Shown: positions 25,843 to 36,508, counted from the first letter of the stretch. The stretch is 64,000 bases of DNA from Paenibacillus oralis (GCF_003863965.1 NZ_RRCN01000001.1:4298304-4362303); one strand, 5' to 3'. The notes: generated by a model from the letters alone, not told the origin. A program made the numbers and translations.

Positions 25843-27100
25843 TTATCGGTTGTTGTATCTTTCTAAAGCTGCTTGTTGAATTTGGATCGCTTCTTCGATT
25901 CCTAAACCTTTTAACATTTCTACATAGTTATCGAAATGATCGAGCGGCTCTGTGCCCATAATAAATTTCAGAACCATTTCGTCTTTAAATGTATTGACAT
26001 CGGTCATGATTGAGGAGTATCGGCTGCTATCTTCCACAGAGATACTAACGGGAGGCATTCTTTTTTCCTGTGTAGTGTTTGACCACAATGTCATGGCCTC
26101 TTTTTGTTCAGGCTTGGTCGTATACTGCTGCGTGTGACGTACATCCTGCACAAAAGGACCTGATGTAGCGCCCATAATATGCTTTCTGAAGGCTTGGGAA
26201 ATCGGCAGTCCGTCAGGATTATTCAAGATAGCATCCTTATACCGGGGCTGGCCGTCAACTAATGTGTAGGTTTCGCCTTCTTTTCCAAAGTTCATGATGA
26301 GTTTCCCTTCTTCACTGTATAAGTTATCCAGGAATTTCACGGTTTCGACCACGTTTTTGTTGCTTACGGTTATGGCTGCGAAGATGCCGGTCACGGGATT
26401 ATCCGTATGTCCGAATACCGGCTTTTCGCCAGGATTTAAAGTCGGATAGGGGGTTCCGACAATTGTGAAATCCGGTTGGCTTTACGCCATCAAGTCCATG
26501 TATTTTCCAATTCCGCCATTGAGAAACAACACCGCCGAACCGACCTGATTGCCTGTTATTTTGGCATCTGTCATTTTGGCATCCGTTGTCGCGAAGTCCT
26601 TGTCGAGCAGCCCTTCGTTATACCATTGGTTCATGGTGGCCAAGTATTCCTTGAAACCGGGTTCAATTGGCCCGTATTTGACGGTATCATTCTCCCGGTA
26701 GAAATCATTAGGTGTTCCGAAGGCGCCGGCAAAAGCTAATTCTCCTGCCGGAATTAGAATCGGAATTTCGTCCGCTTCACCATTTTCGTTGGGGTCTTGC
26801 TCTTTAAACGCTTTCAAAACGGTGTACCATTCATCGATTGTCGTTGGTACAGACAAATTTAATTTATCCAGCCAGTCTTTGCGTATTGCTGGTCCCAAAA
26901 ACACTTGCTGGGTGACATCCTCACGAATGAACGGAAAGCCAATGAGATCTCCATTGTCTGTAGAAGCCATTTTTCTCCATTCCGGATGATCGTCCAGCAG
27001 TTTTTTTAAGTTGGGAGCATGATCCAAATAATCATTCAATGGGATGAGTTTCTTATCTCTGATTGCTTTCTGTGCCCCGCCGGGGTATGCGTTCCATCCG
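25843..27100 (-). pseudogene. Extracellular solute-binding protein (LplA type), N-truncated with a nonsense codon
   Basis: The minus-strand frame is continuous from about 27100 to the stop at 25843 and encodes a family-1-like sugar-binding protein (WNAYPGGAQKAI, then PLNDYLDHAPN, to AALERYNNR). An in-frame TAA at 26482-26484 interrupts it after DLMA; reading resumes at SQPDFTIVG in the same frame, so a single substitution (for example AAA to TAA) suffices. The signal peptide and first domain (roughly 100-150 residues) are missing, replaced at about 27100 by a GH3 gene running the other way. Confidence 0.85.
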
Positions 27101-29213
27101 GGAGGGGGGCATCGACAGCATTACGGATGAAGCCGCTGTCGTAACGGAAGCGATTCGCCTAGCCCTCGCGGACGGGCTTTTGACAGAAAACGATCTCGAC
27201 GTTGCGCTGCGCAACACGTTCCGCGTCCGTTTCCGGCTCGGGGAGTTCGACCCGGACGAGCGGAATCCGTATGCTGCGTTGGACGAGAAGGCGATCTTGC
27301 GGCCGGCGCACGCGGAACTGGCACGGGAGGCGGCGCGGAAGGCCGTTGTGCTGCTCAAGAACGATGACGGCGTGCTGCCGCTTCAGGCGGACAAGCTGCG
27401 CAAGGTTGCGGTGATCGGTCCGCTCGCCGATGTCGTATATAGCGACTGGTACAGCGGCACGCTGCCCTATGCCGTCACCCCGCTGCAGGGGATTCGGGAG
27501 CGCCTTGCGGGCGCTGGAACCGGAGCGGAAACGGTATATGCCGCCGGTTCCGACCGCGTTCGGCTGAAGGCGGTTCGCAGCGGGCGTTACGTCCGGATCG
27601 GCGAAGATAACCAAGCGATGCTGGCCGTATCCGCTGCATCGGCGGAAGATGGGGACGTGTTCAAAGTGACGGACTGGGGCTGGGGGAGCCATACGCTGTT
27701 CGCCGAGCGGAATGGCCGTTACCTGACGACGGACGACAAGACCGTGCAGGCGTCGGCCGGGCGGATCTGGGAATGGTTTACGAAGGAAGTGTTTAAGATT
27801 CGAAAGGCGGATTCCGATCCGACGCTTTCGACCGTCTCGACCTGGAACGAGATGCCCGTGACCGTCGATGAACAAACGGGCGCGCTGCTCGCCGGAGACG
27901 GCCTTGCGGACGAGACGGCCAACGCGATTAATGTAGGCGGTACAGCGGAGATTGGCCGATCCGCCATTGAAACGCCTGCCGAAACGTTTGCGCTCGAATG
28001 CGCGGCAAGCGGCGCGGATGCGGCGGTCGAAGCGGCTGGCGGCGCGGATGCGGCGATCGTGTTCGTCGGCAACCATCCGCTGATCAACGGCAAAGAGACG
28101 ATGGACCGGCCCGACATTACGTTGGCGGCTGTACAGGAAAGGCTGGCTCTGGAGGTGCTCAAAGCCAACCTGAACACCGTCGTGGTTGTGGTCGGCAGTT
28201 ACCCGTTCGCCTTGAACGCTTTGCAGGATAAGGCGCCGGCGATTCTATATACGTCCCATGCGGGCCAGGAGTTGGGCCATGCCGTAGCGGACGTGCTGTT
28301 CGGGGATGTCAATCCGGCGGGCCGTGTGAACATGACCTGGTACAAGTCCGTCGATCAGCTGCCGCCTTTCATGGACTACGACATCATTCAGGGCGGCCGC
28401 ACGTACCAGTATTTTGAAGGCGAACCACTTTATCCGTTCGGCCACGGACTTTCTTACAGCGACTTTCAGTATGAAGATCTACGCTTGTCCGCAACCCGGG
28501 TCGAGACGGGAAAAGACGTTGCCGTCGAACTGGCCTGCCGCGTGACCAACACAAGCGGCCGCGCGGGCGAGGAAGTCGTGCAGCTTTACGTGCGGGCAGA
28601 GAACTCCCGCGTTAAACGTCCGCGCCTGCAACTGGCCGACTTTCAAAGAATCGAACTGCTGCCGGGCGAAACGGCGGACCTAACGTTCCGTCTGCCGCTC
28701 GAATCGCTGCGTATTTGGGATGTGACGCGCGAGCGATTCTGTATCGAAAGCGGTGAGTACACGCTCCTGATCGGCTCTTCTTCCGCTGACTTGCGCCTGG
28801 AAGGCCGCCTAACAGTTGCCGGCGAGACGATTCCGCCGCGAGACCTAAAACGGGTGACACGGGCCGCCAACTATGACGCTTATACAGGCATCTATCTCGG
28901 CGAATGCTCCGAAGGCGGCAGCGCGGCCATCGTAAGCGGCGGGACAGGCTGGCTTGCTTTCAAAGATGCGGAGCTGGGGAAGGGAGTTTCCGTAATCGAG
29001 CTGCGGGCTGCCGGCACAGAGGAGGCTGTCGTCGAGGTTCGGCTGGACGGACCGGATGGGCCGCTGGCCGGCCGATGCGCCATTCCACCCTGCGGTGAGC
29101 AGGCCTGGCGCAGCTTCTCGTTTGGACTGACGGATGCGGCCAGACGCCGCGATGTATATCTTCTCGTCCTGCAGGGGACGATATCGTTTGCCTGGTTCCG
29201 GATGATAGCCTAA
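27100..29213 (+). pseudogene. GH3 beta-glucosidase-like gene lacking its N-terminal catalytic barrel
   Basis: The open frame encodes the end of the GH3 barrel (GIDSITDEA, DVALRNTFRVRFRLGEFD), the second alpha/beta sandwich domain (AVVLLKNDDGVLPL, AAIVFVGNHPL), an inserted beta-trefoil-like part (SGRYVRIGEDNQAMLAV) and the fibronectin-III-like domain (EEVVQLYVR). The nucleophile Asp in the N-terminal barrel is absent, so it cannot be an active glucosidase. Sequence before about 27100 belongs to the opposite-strand binding protein. GC is higher than in neighbouring genes. The C-terminus looks complete. Confidence 0.85.
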
Positions 29214-29217
29214 AGAT

Positions 29218-29248
29218 GAAAACCCCGCCGATCCCAGCGGGGTTTTTA
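29218..29248. terminator. Bidirectional terminator
   Basis: AACCCCGC-CGATCCCA-GCGGGGTT with AAA on the left and TTTTTAAA on the right. It serves the convergent GH3 and GH5 genes. Confidence 0.9.
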
Positions 29249-29261
29249 AACGTCTTCGGTC

Positions 29262-30968
29262 CTATTTTACACGGACGATCACATCGACGTTGACTTCCTG
29301 ATCCCTTGGCCAAAATTTAAAGGAGAAAACAGCATCATCATTCATTAGATTTAGAACATTCTTTGAAATATACACATTCGTCGCGTCTGACCGGAAGTCA
29401 TCGTTGAAATTTAATCCCCCGCGCAGGCCATCAAACGCATTGTTTGGCATAAAATTGGTCCATTCGTCTTTTACCGGCATAGGAAGAGGGGTGCCTGTCT
29501 GATAGTCAATCGTATTCAATTCCAAGGCGGTAACAGTGGCCAGGCTTGTTCCGTTAAATAGTGTCGGTATCTTCAAATCATCCGCTACGGACCCTTTTTC
29601 AATGGTGACTTCGGTTACAGCCATTTCCGGAGCTTTAAATTTAATGATGTCCAATGATTGCTCCGCACCCTCGTTGAATTTAAATTTCAGTGTTGCCTGC
29701 ACGCCTAAATCTTGGACAAGGGTCGAGAGATACTTTCCGTTTAGAGTTAATACGCTCCCCTCTAAAGAATAATCTTCTCCTTTTTTCAGTTGTGTACTTC
29801 CATGGTAGACGTTTTCCAACTTATTTCCGTTTAATTCAAGTTGAAGGACTTGATCCGTGATTGGAACACCGTCTCTCAGGTATATAGAAGCCTTATCAAC
29901 AAAGGAGTTTCGGATCCCTTTGCTTGCATTAAGGATAATATCTCTGCAGATCGGATCGACCCAAACTTTATTTTCCCGGTCAAAATGGTCTATACCAATA
30001 TCCCATACCATAGTAGCCATACCGTATTTATGCGCGGCCCTGACAAAACGGTCGGTATATACCCACTTGGAATGGTGTTCAACCGTCCCTGATGCCAACG
30101 TACCATACTCTCCAATAATTACAGGAAGACCGATTTGATCGGAGAAGGCGTCAAGTTTGCCAAACAGTACATCGAAATATTCCCGGTTATCCCAGTAGGT
30201 CGTTCCCCAATACCTCGAAACGAAATTCCAAGGGTCATAATTGTGCACGGTCAACATGAGGTTGCGATCCGCGGGATCCGGATTTTTGAACCAGTCTATC
30301 GTTTTTTCTATATTTGTATTTAAACCCGGTAGAAGAATCAACCGTTCTTGGTTGTATCCACCCGAATTTCGAATGACTTCCACAATATTCTTGTTCATTA
30401 AATTGTATTGATTTGCATCCTCGATCGTACTTCCTTGAGGTTCATTTAATGTTTCAAAGATGAGTTTCTCGCTACGGTTTTTAAAACGTTCGGCGATCTG
30501 TTTCCACAAAATTTTCAGTTTGCGGTGCTTCTCCTCCAAGTTATCCTGATTCGAGAGATTTGCCCATTCCCAGGAATCATGATGGACGTTTAGCACGACA
30601 TAGAATCCTCTTTCAAGAGCCATGTCGACGACTTCCGACACCCGGTCCATCCAGACAGGGTCTACTGTATAATCAGGCGCTTCTCCCATGTGATGGGTCC
30701 AGGTTACAGGCAGCCTTACACTTTGAAAACCTGCTGCTTTAATGTGATCGAAAGTGTCCTCGGTAACAGGAGGACTCCAAGATCCTTCCGTAGGTATAGC
30801 ATCCAAGGTATTTCCCAGATTCCAGCCTGCGCCCATCTGTTTTACAGCCGTGTACGGGTCGACGCGGTGAAACGAGTGGATATCCTCTCCCTTTTTCGCC
30901 TCTGAGCCTTCAGCCAGGGCTGAACTTTGTACCAATACGGACAAAAGACATACTAGCAGCATTCTCAA
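29262..30968 (-). CDS. GH5 endoglucanase with C-terminal CBM-like modules; start frameshifted
   Basis: A secreted cellulase. The GH5 domain runs from about residue 45 to 340: GAGWNLGNTLDA, acid/base Glu in ETLNEPQ, His in LTVHNYDPW and nucleophile Glu in IIGEYGT. Ig-like CBM_X2 and CBM46-like modules follow. The open frame begins at a TTG (30968) without an RBS. A normal start, ATG at 30995-30997 after GGAGGTGG, begins a signal peptide (MKPAILKKFF) that ends at a stop within an A7T7 tract. One extra base there would restore a full signal peptide into RMLLVCLLSVLVQSSALA. So the gene is off by one base: a real inactivation, a slippery switch or a sequencing error. A perfect cre box lies upstream. 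Confidence 0.85.
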   Translation of the reverse strand: MRMLLVCLLSVLVQSSALAEGSEAKKGEDIHSFHRVDPYTAVKQMGAGWNLGNTLDAIPTEGSWSPPVTEDTFDHIKAAGFQSVRLPVTWTHHMGEAPDYTVDPVWMDRVSEVVDMALERGFYVVLNVHHDSWEWANLSNQDNLEEKHRKLKILWKQIAERFKNRSEKLIFETLNEPQGSTIEDANQYNLMNKNIVEVIRNSGGYNQERLILLPGLNTNIEKTIDWFKNPDPADRNLMLTVHNYDPWNFVSRYWGTTYWDNREYFDVLFGKLDAFSDQIGLPVIIGEYGTLASGTVEHHSKWVYTDRFVRAAHKYGMATMVWDIGIDHFDRENKVWVDPICRDIILNASKGIRNSFVDKASIYLRDGVPITDQVLQLELNGNKLENVYHGSTQLKKGEDYSLEGSVLTLNGKYLSTLVQDLGVQATLKFKFNEGAEQSLDIIKFKAPEMAVTEVTIEKGSVADDLKIPTLFNGTSLATVTALELNTIDYQTGTPLPMPVKDEWTNFMPNNAFDGLRGGLNFNDDFRSDATNVYISKNVLNLMNDDAVFSFKFWPRDQEVNVDVIVRVK

Positions 30969-31023
30969 AAAAATTTTTTTAAAATGGCAGGCTTCATAAA
31001 GTAAGCCACCTCCTCAACTTTTT

Positions 31024-31038
31024 TGTATCCGCTTACAA
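31024..31038 (-). promoter_or_regulatory. cre site, perfect consensus, upstream of GH5
   Basis: On the minus strand TTGTAAGCGGATACA, matching all fixed positions of WTGNAANCGNWNNCW. It is 27 bp upstream of the presumed native GH5 start, a position fit for CcpA repression. Confidence 0.7.
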
Positions 31039-31129
31039 ATAAGATTATACCGTTGAGTATAATGATTAAACCTTGAAAATATAGACATAAAATAGCAGAA
31101 AAGGGCTGTAATTCCATATTGGATCTTCT

Positions 31130-32038
31130 GTGCGGTGCAATTGTCCTTTTCGTGCTATTTTTAGACCCTCAAATCAAGGCTTGAAGCTTAGGCCTGTGGC
31201 TTTTGTATTTAGTTATTTGCCGCTGTGGGGCTGGACAATGGCGTTTCAAAAATTTCAAATAGGAAAATCATTTTTTGACCAGAAATGGGTCGGATTTGAC
31301 AACTTCCGCATGCTATTTCAGGATGATCAATTCTTAAATGCTCTGAAAAATACGCTAGCTATGAGTTTATTGGGTCTGATCGCGGGATTTACAGTTCCAA
31401 TCGTATTCGCCATCCTATTGAACGAAGTAAAGAACTCGTTTGTCAAACGATTTGTTCAGACCGTTTCATACTTGCCTCACTTTGTCTCATGGGTTGTGGT
31501 GGCCGGGATTGTGACAAAAATGCTGTCCACCGAAAATGGACTCATTAATCAGATGCTAATGAATCTTCATCTCATTAGTGAGCCTATTCCATTTATGGCT
31601 AAGGATAATTTGTTCTGGTACATCGTGACAAGTGCGGATATTTGGAAAGAAACCGGATGGAACGCCATCATCTATTTGGCTGCGATCGCGGGCATAGGTC
31701 CCGAACTGTATGAAGCGGCCCGTGTTGACGGGGCTGGCCGATTAAAGCAGATTTGGCATATTACGCTCCCGGGAATTCGCTCAACGATTATTATTTTGCT
31801 AATTATGTCCATTGGCCACTTAATTAGTATTGGTTTCGAAAAACAGTTCCTGCTTGGAAATAGTCTTGTGAGAGAGAAATCTGAAGTGCTGGATTTATAT
31901 GCCTTGAATTACGGCTTGGGCATGGGGAGATATTCTTTTGGTACCGCAATCAACGTATTCAACTCCGTCGTCAGTTTGGTTTTACTTTTTGTGGCGAATG
32001 GCATTTTTAAAAAAGTCACAAAAGAGAGCATCATGTAG
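31130..32038 (+). CDS. LplB-type ABC sugar permease, probably N-truncated
   Basis: A permease of 302 residues with the usual core (FSYLPLWGWTMAFQ, GFDNFRMLF) and EAA loop (ELYEAARVDGAGRLKQ near residue 200). The first 20-odd residues (MRCNCPFRAIFRPSNQ) are not membrane-like, and the first transmembrane helix begins abruptly at about 31188, so the original N-terminus seems lost. The GTG at 31130 has no ribosome binding site. The next gene follows by 12 bases, as in an intact operon. Function doubtful. Confidence 0.75.
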   Translation: MRCNCPFRAIFRPSNQGLKLRPVAFVFSYLPLWGWTMAFQKFQIGKSFFDQKWVGFDNFRMLFQDDQFLNALKNTLAMSLLGLIAGFTVPIVFAILLNEVKNSFVKRFVQTVSYLPHFVSWVVVAGIVTKMLSTENGLINQMLMNLHLISEPIPFMAKDNLFWYIVTSADIWKETGWNAIIYLAAIAGIGPELYEAARVDGAGRLKQIWHITLPGIRSTIIILLIMSIGHLISIGFEKQFLLGNSLVREKSEVLDLYALNYGLGMGRYSFGTAINVFNSVVSLVLLFVANGIFKKVTKESIM

Positions 32039-32050
32039 GAGGTATTCGAG

Positions 32051-32510
32051 TTGGCACAACGTTATCGATTAAAAAGTTCACTTGCGGATCGCAGCTTCGA
32101 TATCTTTGTTTATGTAGTCATGACTTTCGTTACGATTTGTACACTCTATCCGTTCTTGAACGTACTCGCGATTTCGCTCAATGATTCGATCGATACGGTC
32201 AGGGGAGGCATCACGATTTATCCCCATAAATTTACGCTGGAAAATTATTCGCTAATTTTGTCATTTGGCGGACTGCTGACAGGTTTAAAAATATCGGTTC
32301 TTCGCACATTGATCGGTACATTATTAGGGCTTATAGCTTCGTCTATGCTGGCCTTTGTGTTAAGCCGCCAGGATTTTGAAGGACGAAAATGGATATCCAC
32401 TTTCCTTGCTCTGACCATGTATGTTTCAGGCGGGCTCATTCCTACTTTTCTTTTGATTCGGGATTTGAATCTGATGGGTACATTTGCTGTTTATGTTTTG
32501 CCGCTCGGGC
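32051..32510 (+). pseudogene. LplC-type ABC permease, C-truncated
   Basis: Begins with TTG after GGAGGTATTCGAG and encodes the N-terminal half of an LplC permease (VMTFVTICTLYPFLNVLAIS, through SGGLIPTFLLIRDLNLMGTFAVYVLP). At about 32500 it runs into GH43 sequence and terminates at 32542 after a few foreign residues. The EAA loop and the last three helices are missing. Confidence 0.85.
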
Positions 32511-33809
32511 GGTATTTATGCCCCAACGATTCGGTATCATAAAGGAACGTTTTATATGACAACCACCAATGTATCGGGAGGCGGCAATTTTTATGTATAT
32601 ACGGATGATCCGCACGCGGCTTGGTCCGATCCAATATATGTAGACCAGCCGGGCATTGATCCCGATCTGTTCTTTGATGAAGACGGTACGGTTTATTATA
32701 CAACCTCCCATGATGCTTTGGGCCAAGGAGCTTACCAGAGCAGAATTGATATAAAGACGGGGAAAAGGCTTTCGGAAATTTCCCTGGTTTGGAAAGGGAC
32801 CGGCGGCCAATACCCGGAGGCTCCGCATCTTTATCGAATCGGAGACTGGTATTATCTCATGATATCCGAAGGGGGCACGGAGTATGGCCATATGGTTACG
32901 ATCTCGCGAAGTCGAAGACCCGAAGGTCCGTTTGAGAGCTGCCCGTATAATCCGATCCTGTCGCATCGAAGCTTGCTGAAGTCCATTCAAGCGACAGGGC
33001 ACGCCGATTTGGTTCAGACTCCGGATGGTCATTGGTGGGCCGTGTATCTCGGGATCCGACCTTTCGGATACCCGCCGCGTCACCACCTTGGCCGGGAAAC
33101 GTTTCTGGCCCCGGTCATGTGGACGGACGACGGATGGCCGATCATTGGCGAGAAGGGAACCATCAGTGAAACCATGCCGGCGGGTGATCTTACCCTCCAA
33201 GCAAAACCCGTGCCACAAGTGAGAGATGATTTCGATGGTGAGTCGCTTGCGGCATGCTGGACATTTCTGCGCTCGCCCATTCCCGAGCATTGGTCGCTGT
33301 CAGAGAAGAACAGCAGTTTAACGCTTTATGGCTCCCCAGTGACGCTGAATGATACGGACTCTCCAACATTCATTGGCAGAAGGCAGGAGCATTTTGAGTG
33401 CCGTGCTTCAACACACTTAACTTTTACGCCTCGACAGGATGGGGAAGAAGCCGGTATCACGGTATATATGAACGAACGTTTTCATTATGAAATGGCGGTG
33501 ACACAGACCTCCGGCCAACGCAAGTTGATTTTTCGCAGGAGATTGGGGAGTTTGTGGAAAATGGAGAAGGAGATTCAATGGACGTTGGATTCCGTTGTTT
33601 TAACGATCAAAGCGGACCAAACAAACTATTGGTTTGGATACTCTGAAAACGGAAATGAACCGCTCTGGTTAGGACAGGGGGAATGCGGTCTGCTGGCGAC
33701 AGAAGTGGCGGGCGGGTTTACAGGTGTATTTCTCGCAATGTATGCCACTGGTAATGGCCGGCAATCGGCATCTCCCGCTCATTTTGATTGGTTTGATTAT
33801 CAAGTTTAG
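32505..33809 (+). pseudogene. GH43 beta-xylosidase/arabinofuranosidase, N-truncated
   Basis: About 430 codons of a GH43 enzyme from GGIYAPTIRYHKG onward. The pKa-modulating Asp (DPDLFFDEDG) and general acid Glu (YPEAPHLYR) remain, as does the C-terminal beta-sandwich to the stop at 33807-33809. The catalytic base Asp in the N-terminal blade is missing, so the product would be inactive. Joined in a different frame to the LplC fragment. Confidence 0.85.
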
Positions 33810-33977
33810 ATACAAATGAAGCTGCAGGCAGCAAGCAGGGAGCTTTACTTCTCTAAAGTTCCTATAAAAGATATTGCAATGAGCTACGGGTTTGAAGATC
33901 CACTGTATTTCTCGCGTTTATTCAGAAAGACATTTGGCTTATCGCCGAACCAGTTCCGCAATCAGCAGCGTGGATAA
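33810..33977 (+). pseudogene. AraC-family regulator, C-terminal fragment
   Basis: About 55 codons of an AraC HTH tail (KVPIKDIAMSYGFEDPLYFSRLFRKTFGLSPNQFR) ending at TAA 33975-33977. It begins directly after the GH43 stop, so its N-terminal part was lost at that joint. Confidence 0.85.
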
Positions 33978-33991
33978 CCTGTGTTAATATA

Positions 33992-34040
33992 AAAAAAGCA
34001 GAACGAAACCGTGTAATCGGGTCCGGTTCTGCTTTTTTTT
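33992..34040. terminator. Bidirectional terminator
   Basis: AGCAGAACGAAACC pairs imperfectly with GGTCCGGTTCTGCT, with A7 on the left and T8 on the right. It serves the AraC relic side and the GH35 gene on the minus strand. Confidence 0.85.
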
Positions 34041-34056
34041 GATTGCAGTGACTACG

Positions 34057-36375
34057 CTATTTCTTCAAGGCTATCAGTGACGTGCGGTATTGCGGAACAG
34101 CCTCAATCCGGTGGAACACTGCAATCTCAACGCCTTCAAATACTTCAATTTGCGCCTGATTGATATACGTATGGACGGTACCTTTACGCAGCGGGGTGAT
34201 GGACAGATGCAATTTGTCTTTCTCCAGCTGATTATAGGAAGATTTAAGTCCGATATGCCAGGTTTGGCCGAAATGGATATTGTCCGTCAGCAGCGTGCCG
34301 CCAAGAAAAGCTTCTGCCACGTCACCGTCGTAATCGATCTCGAGCCAGACATCATCCACATGGGCCGGCCACTCAGGGGATATTTCCAGGACAGCCGTTT
34401 TTTCTGCTGGTTTGGCGATCGTCATTTCCGGCTTGTATTCCGGGAGCTGCAGAGCATACTTGCTGAAGATTCCTTCCATTTGAGCAGTCCCCAACTGTCC
34501 TGCGGTAGCGTGCACTTCATATAATGGAGCCGGGAAGAAAGAGACGTCCAGAGAATGTTTGCCTTTCGATGTGCACACCAGTTGATCGTTATGAACAGTC
34601 AGCGGGCAGTTACTGACAACAATGGTTTGTTGGCCCCATAATTCGAGCCGATAAGTCTGAAGTGCCTGTTCCCGGGTCAGGGTAACGAAACGTACTTGTT
34701 TGCCTTCGATGGTTTGGAAAATAACGCCGCCATTTTTACCGGCATCAGGAGTAACCACATACACTTGTCCGTGATCCTTGATCGTGCCATCGTCTGTCGC
34801 CAGATTGGTGATGGAGGATTTGTCGACTACATACTCAGGAGATAGTCCCGTGTGAGCATAAAAGAATACAACCTGTTCTTCGTCTGTAGTTACTTCTGTT
34901 AACAACTGTGCCGTAGCACTGATCAGAGACACGCCGTGCAAATCGAGATGAAACGGGAGAACTGCGCCTGTACCGCTTGCTAATACGGCTTCACCTTCAT
35001 AAGGTAAAGCTACCGGTCCACGGGAGGTCTCAAGTTCGATTCGGAAGGTACGGTCAGGCATCGTTACACAGTCCTGGAAATTGTTCAAGAACACAAATCC
35101 GCGTCCCTCCGCCTGTCTAACACACCAACGTAATGTCTCAGTGTCGAGGACATCCAGGTCGGGTTGACCTTCAGGCAGTACGGTAACCATTGGAGCCAAA
35201 CAATCGCCGAACGTTTCCATGAACAGAGACAGGGAGCGGATACGGTCATAGGAATCGCGGATTCGGCCGAATTCACCGAGCGGACTTTGGTAGTCATAGG
35301 TGATTTTTGGCAGGAATTGTTCGTTCATATAGGTCTTCTTCCCAATCGGATTGGAGCCGCCATGGTACATATAGTATCCTAGCATATTGCTGCCGCTGGC
35401 AAGCTTGACCAAGGTCATCGCTTCTATGCTTTCTGCCGGAACAAACGGCCGGGCTTTATAGCTGACCTGCATGCCGCCTGCCATTTCACAATAGGCTACA
35501 GGATATTGGCGGGTATCGAAATCCACGGGTTCCATAGGCACAGCATGCAAATCGCGGTATAAAAATTCGCGGCTTGCCGGCTGGTCCGGAAGCCAGGAAG
35601 TATAGGCATAACCGGCCAGCATCGGGAGAAAGTCTTCTTTCGGAACGGCAGCTCCGCCCCAAGCCGTAACCGTAAAGAACAGCGGATGGATACCAGCTTC
35701 TTCGGCGATCCGGCGAAGTTCGGCAAGGTGCGCCGTGCCTTCCGTTCCGGAGGTCATGAATTTGCCGTGTGTATATCCCCAGGCTTCATTTGGAGCGTTG
35801 CTATGCATATATTCATTTTCCAACTGAACAGCGATCACCGGTCCGCCCTCTTGATACATCGTTCCTTTGATCTGCTTGGAAATTTCACGATACAGCTTTC
35901 TGGCAAGCTGCAAATACGCGGGATCGTTTGAACGCAGCTCAAGCGGTTTGGCGAAGACCCAGTCCGGAATTCCGCCGTTTCGAACCTCGCCATGACAGAA
36001 AGGTCCGATCCGAAGAATCAGCGGGTAGTCGAGCTTGGCACAAAGATCAACGAAATGACGCAAATTACGGCTGCCGCTCCAATCAAATACTCCCTCTTCT
36101 TCCTCGTGATAATTCCAGAAGACATAGGTCGCGACAATATGGACACCGCCTGCCTTCATTTTGAGAAGTTCTTCCTCCCACTGGAGATAACTGAAGCGGG
36201 AGAAATGAAACTCGCCCACTACCGGAATAAACGGCTTTCCGTTGCGGGTCATATAAAAGTTAGTAAAGCCGAAGGATTCGCCTTTCGGATTTGATCCGCC
36301 TTTGTGTCCCAGTTTCCCCGGTGTAATTTCTGCTTGCGGTGCGTCAATCAGACTAAGTTTGGATGTGTTCGTCAT
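34057..36375 (-). CDS. GH35 beta-galactosidase
   Basis: A 772-residue cytoplasmic enzyme (no signal peptide). The GH35 barrel shows FHFSRFSYLQWEEELLKMKAGG, NYHEEEEGVFDW, the acid/base motif VQLENEY and the nucleophile region AYCEMAGG. C-terminal jelly-roll-like domains follow. ATG at 36373-36375 is chosen since AAGGAGG (minus strand) lies 9 bases upstream; an ATG 11 codons earlier overlaps that site. Divergent from an AraC regulator, the likely activator. One of the few intact sugar genes in this stretch; it would cleave imported beta-galactosides. Confidence 0.9.
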   Translation of the reverse strand: MTNTSKLSLIDAPQAEITPGKLGHKGGSNPKGESFGFTNFYMTRNGKPFIPVVGEFHFSRFSYLQWEEELLKMKAGGVHIVATYVFWNYHEEEEGVFDWSGSRNLRHFVDLCAKLDYPLILRIGPFCHGEVRNGGIPDWVFAKPLELRSNDPAYLQLARKLYREISKQIKGTMYQEGGPVIAVQLENEYMHSNAPNEAWGYTHGKFMTSGTEGTAHLAELRRIAEEAGIHPLFFTVTAWGGAAVPKEDFLPMLAGYAYTSWLPDQPASREFLYRDLHAVPMEPVDFDTRQYPVAYCEMAGGMQVSYKARPFVPAESIEAMTLVKLASGSNMLGYYMYHGGSNPIGKKTYMNEQFLPKITYDYQSPLGEFGRIRDSYDRIRSLSLFMETFGDCLAPMVTVLPEGQPDLDVLDTETLRWCVRQAEGRGFVFLNNFQDCVTMPDRTFRIELETSRGPVALPYEGEAVLASGTGAVLPFHLDLHGVSLISATAQLLTEVTTDEEQVVFFYAHTGLSPEYVVDKSSITNLATDDGTIKDHGQVYVVTPDAGKNGGVIFQTIEGKQVRFVTLTREQALQTYRLELWGQQTIVVSNCPLTVHNDQLVCTSKGKHSLDVSFFPAPLYEVHATAGQLGTAQMEGIFSKYALQLPEYKPEMTIAKPAEKTAVLEISPEWPAHVDDVWLEIDYDGDVAEAFLGGTLLTDNIHFGQTWHIGLKSSYNQLEKDKLHLSITPLRKGTVHTYINQAQIEVFEGVEIAVFHRIEAVPQYRTSLIALKK

Positions 36376-36508
36376 GAGAAATGGCCTCCTTGCAAGATTG
36401 GTTTTCATGTGATATGTTGCATGCGATGAATTATACTGTCAGATTTTCTAATCACAATTGATTTCTCTTTTATTCTAGAAGATATAAATGTGGTGAGGTA
36501 GATTGAAT

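Noticed and set aside
31130..31190. First 20 residues of the second LplB-type permease as a genuine N-terminus
   Set aside because: Not hydrophobic, no ribosome site at the GTG, and the family helix 1 starts abruptly, so it is more likely a joint.
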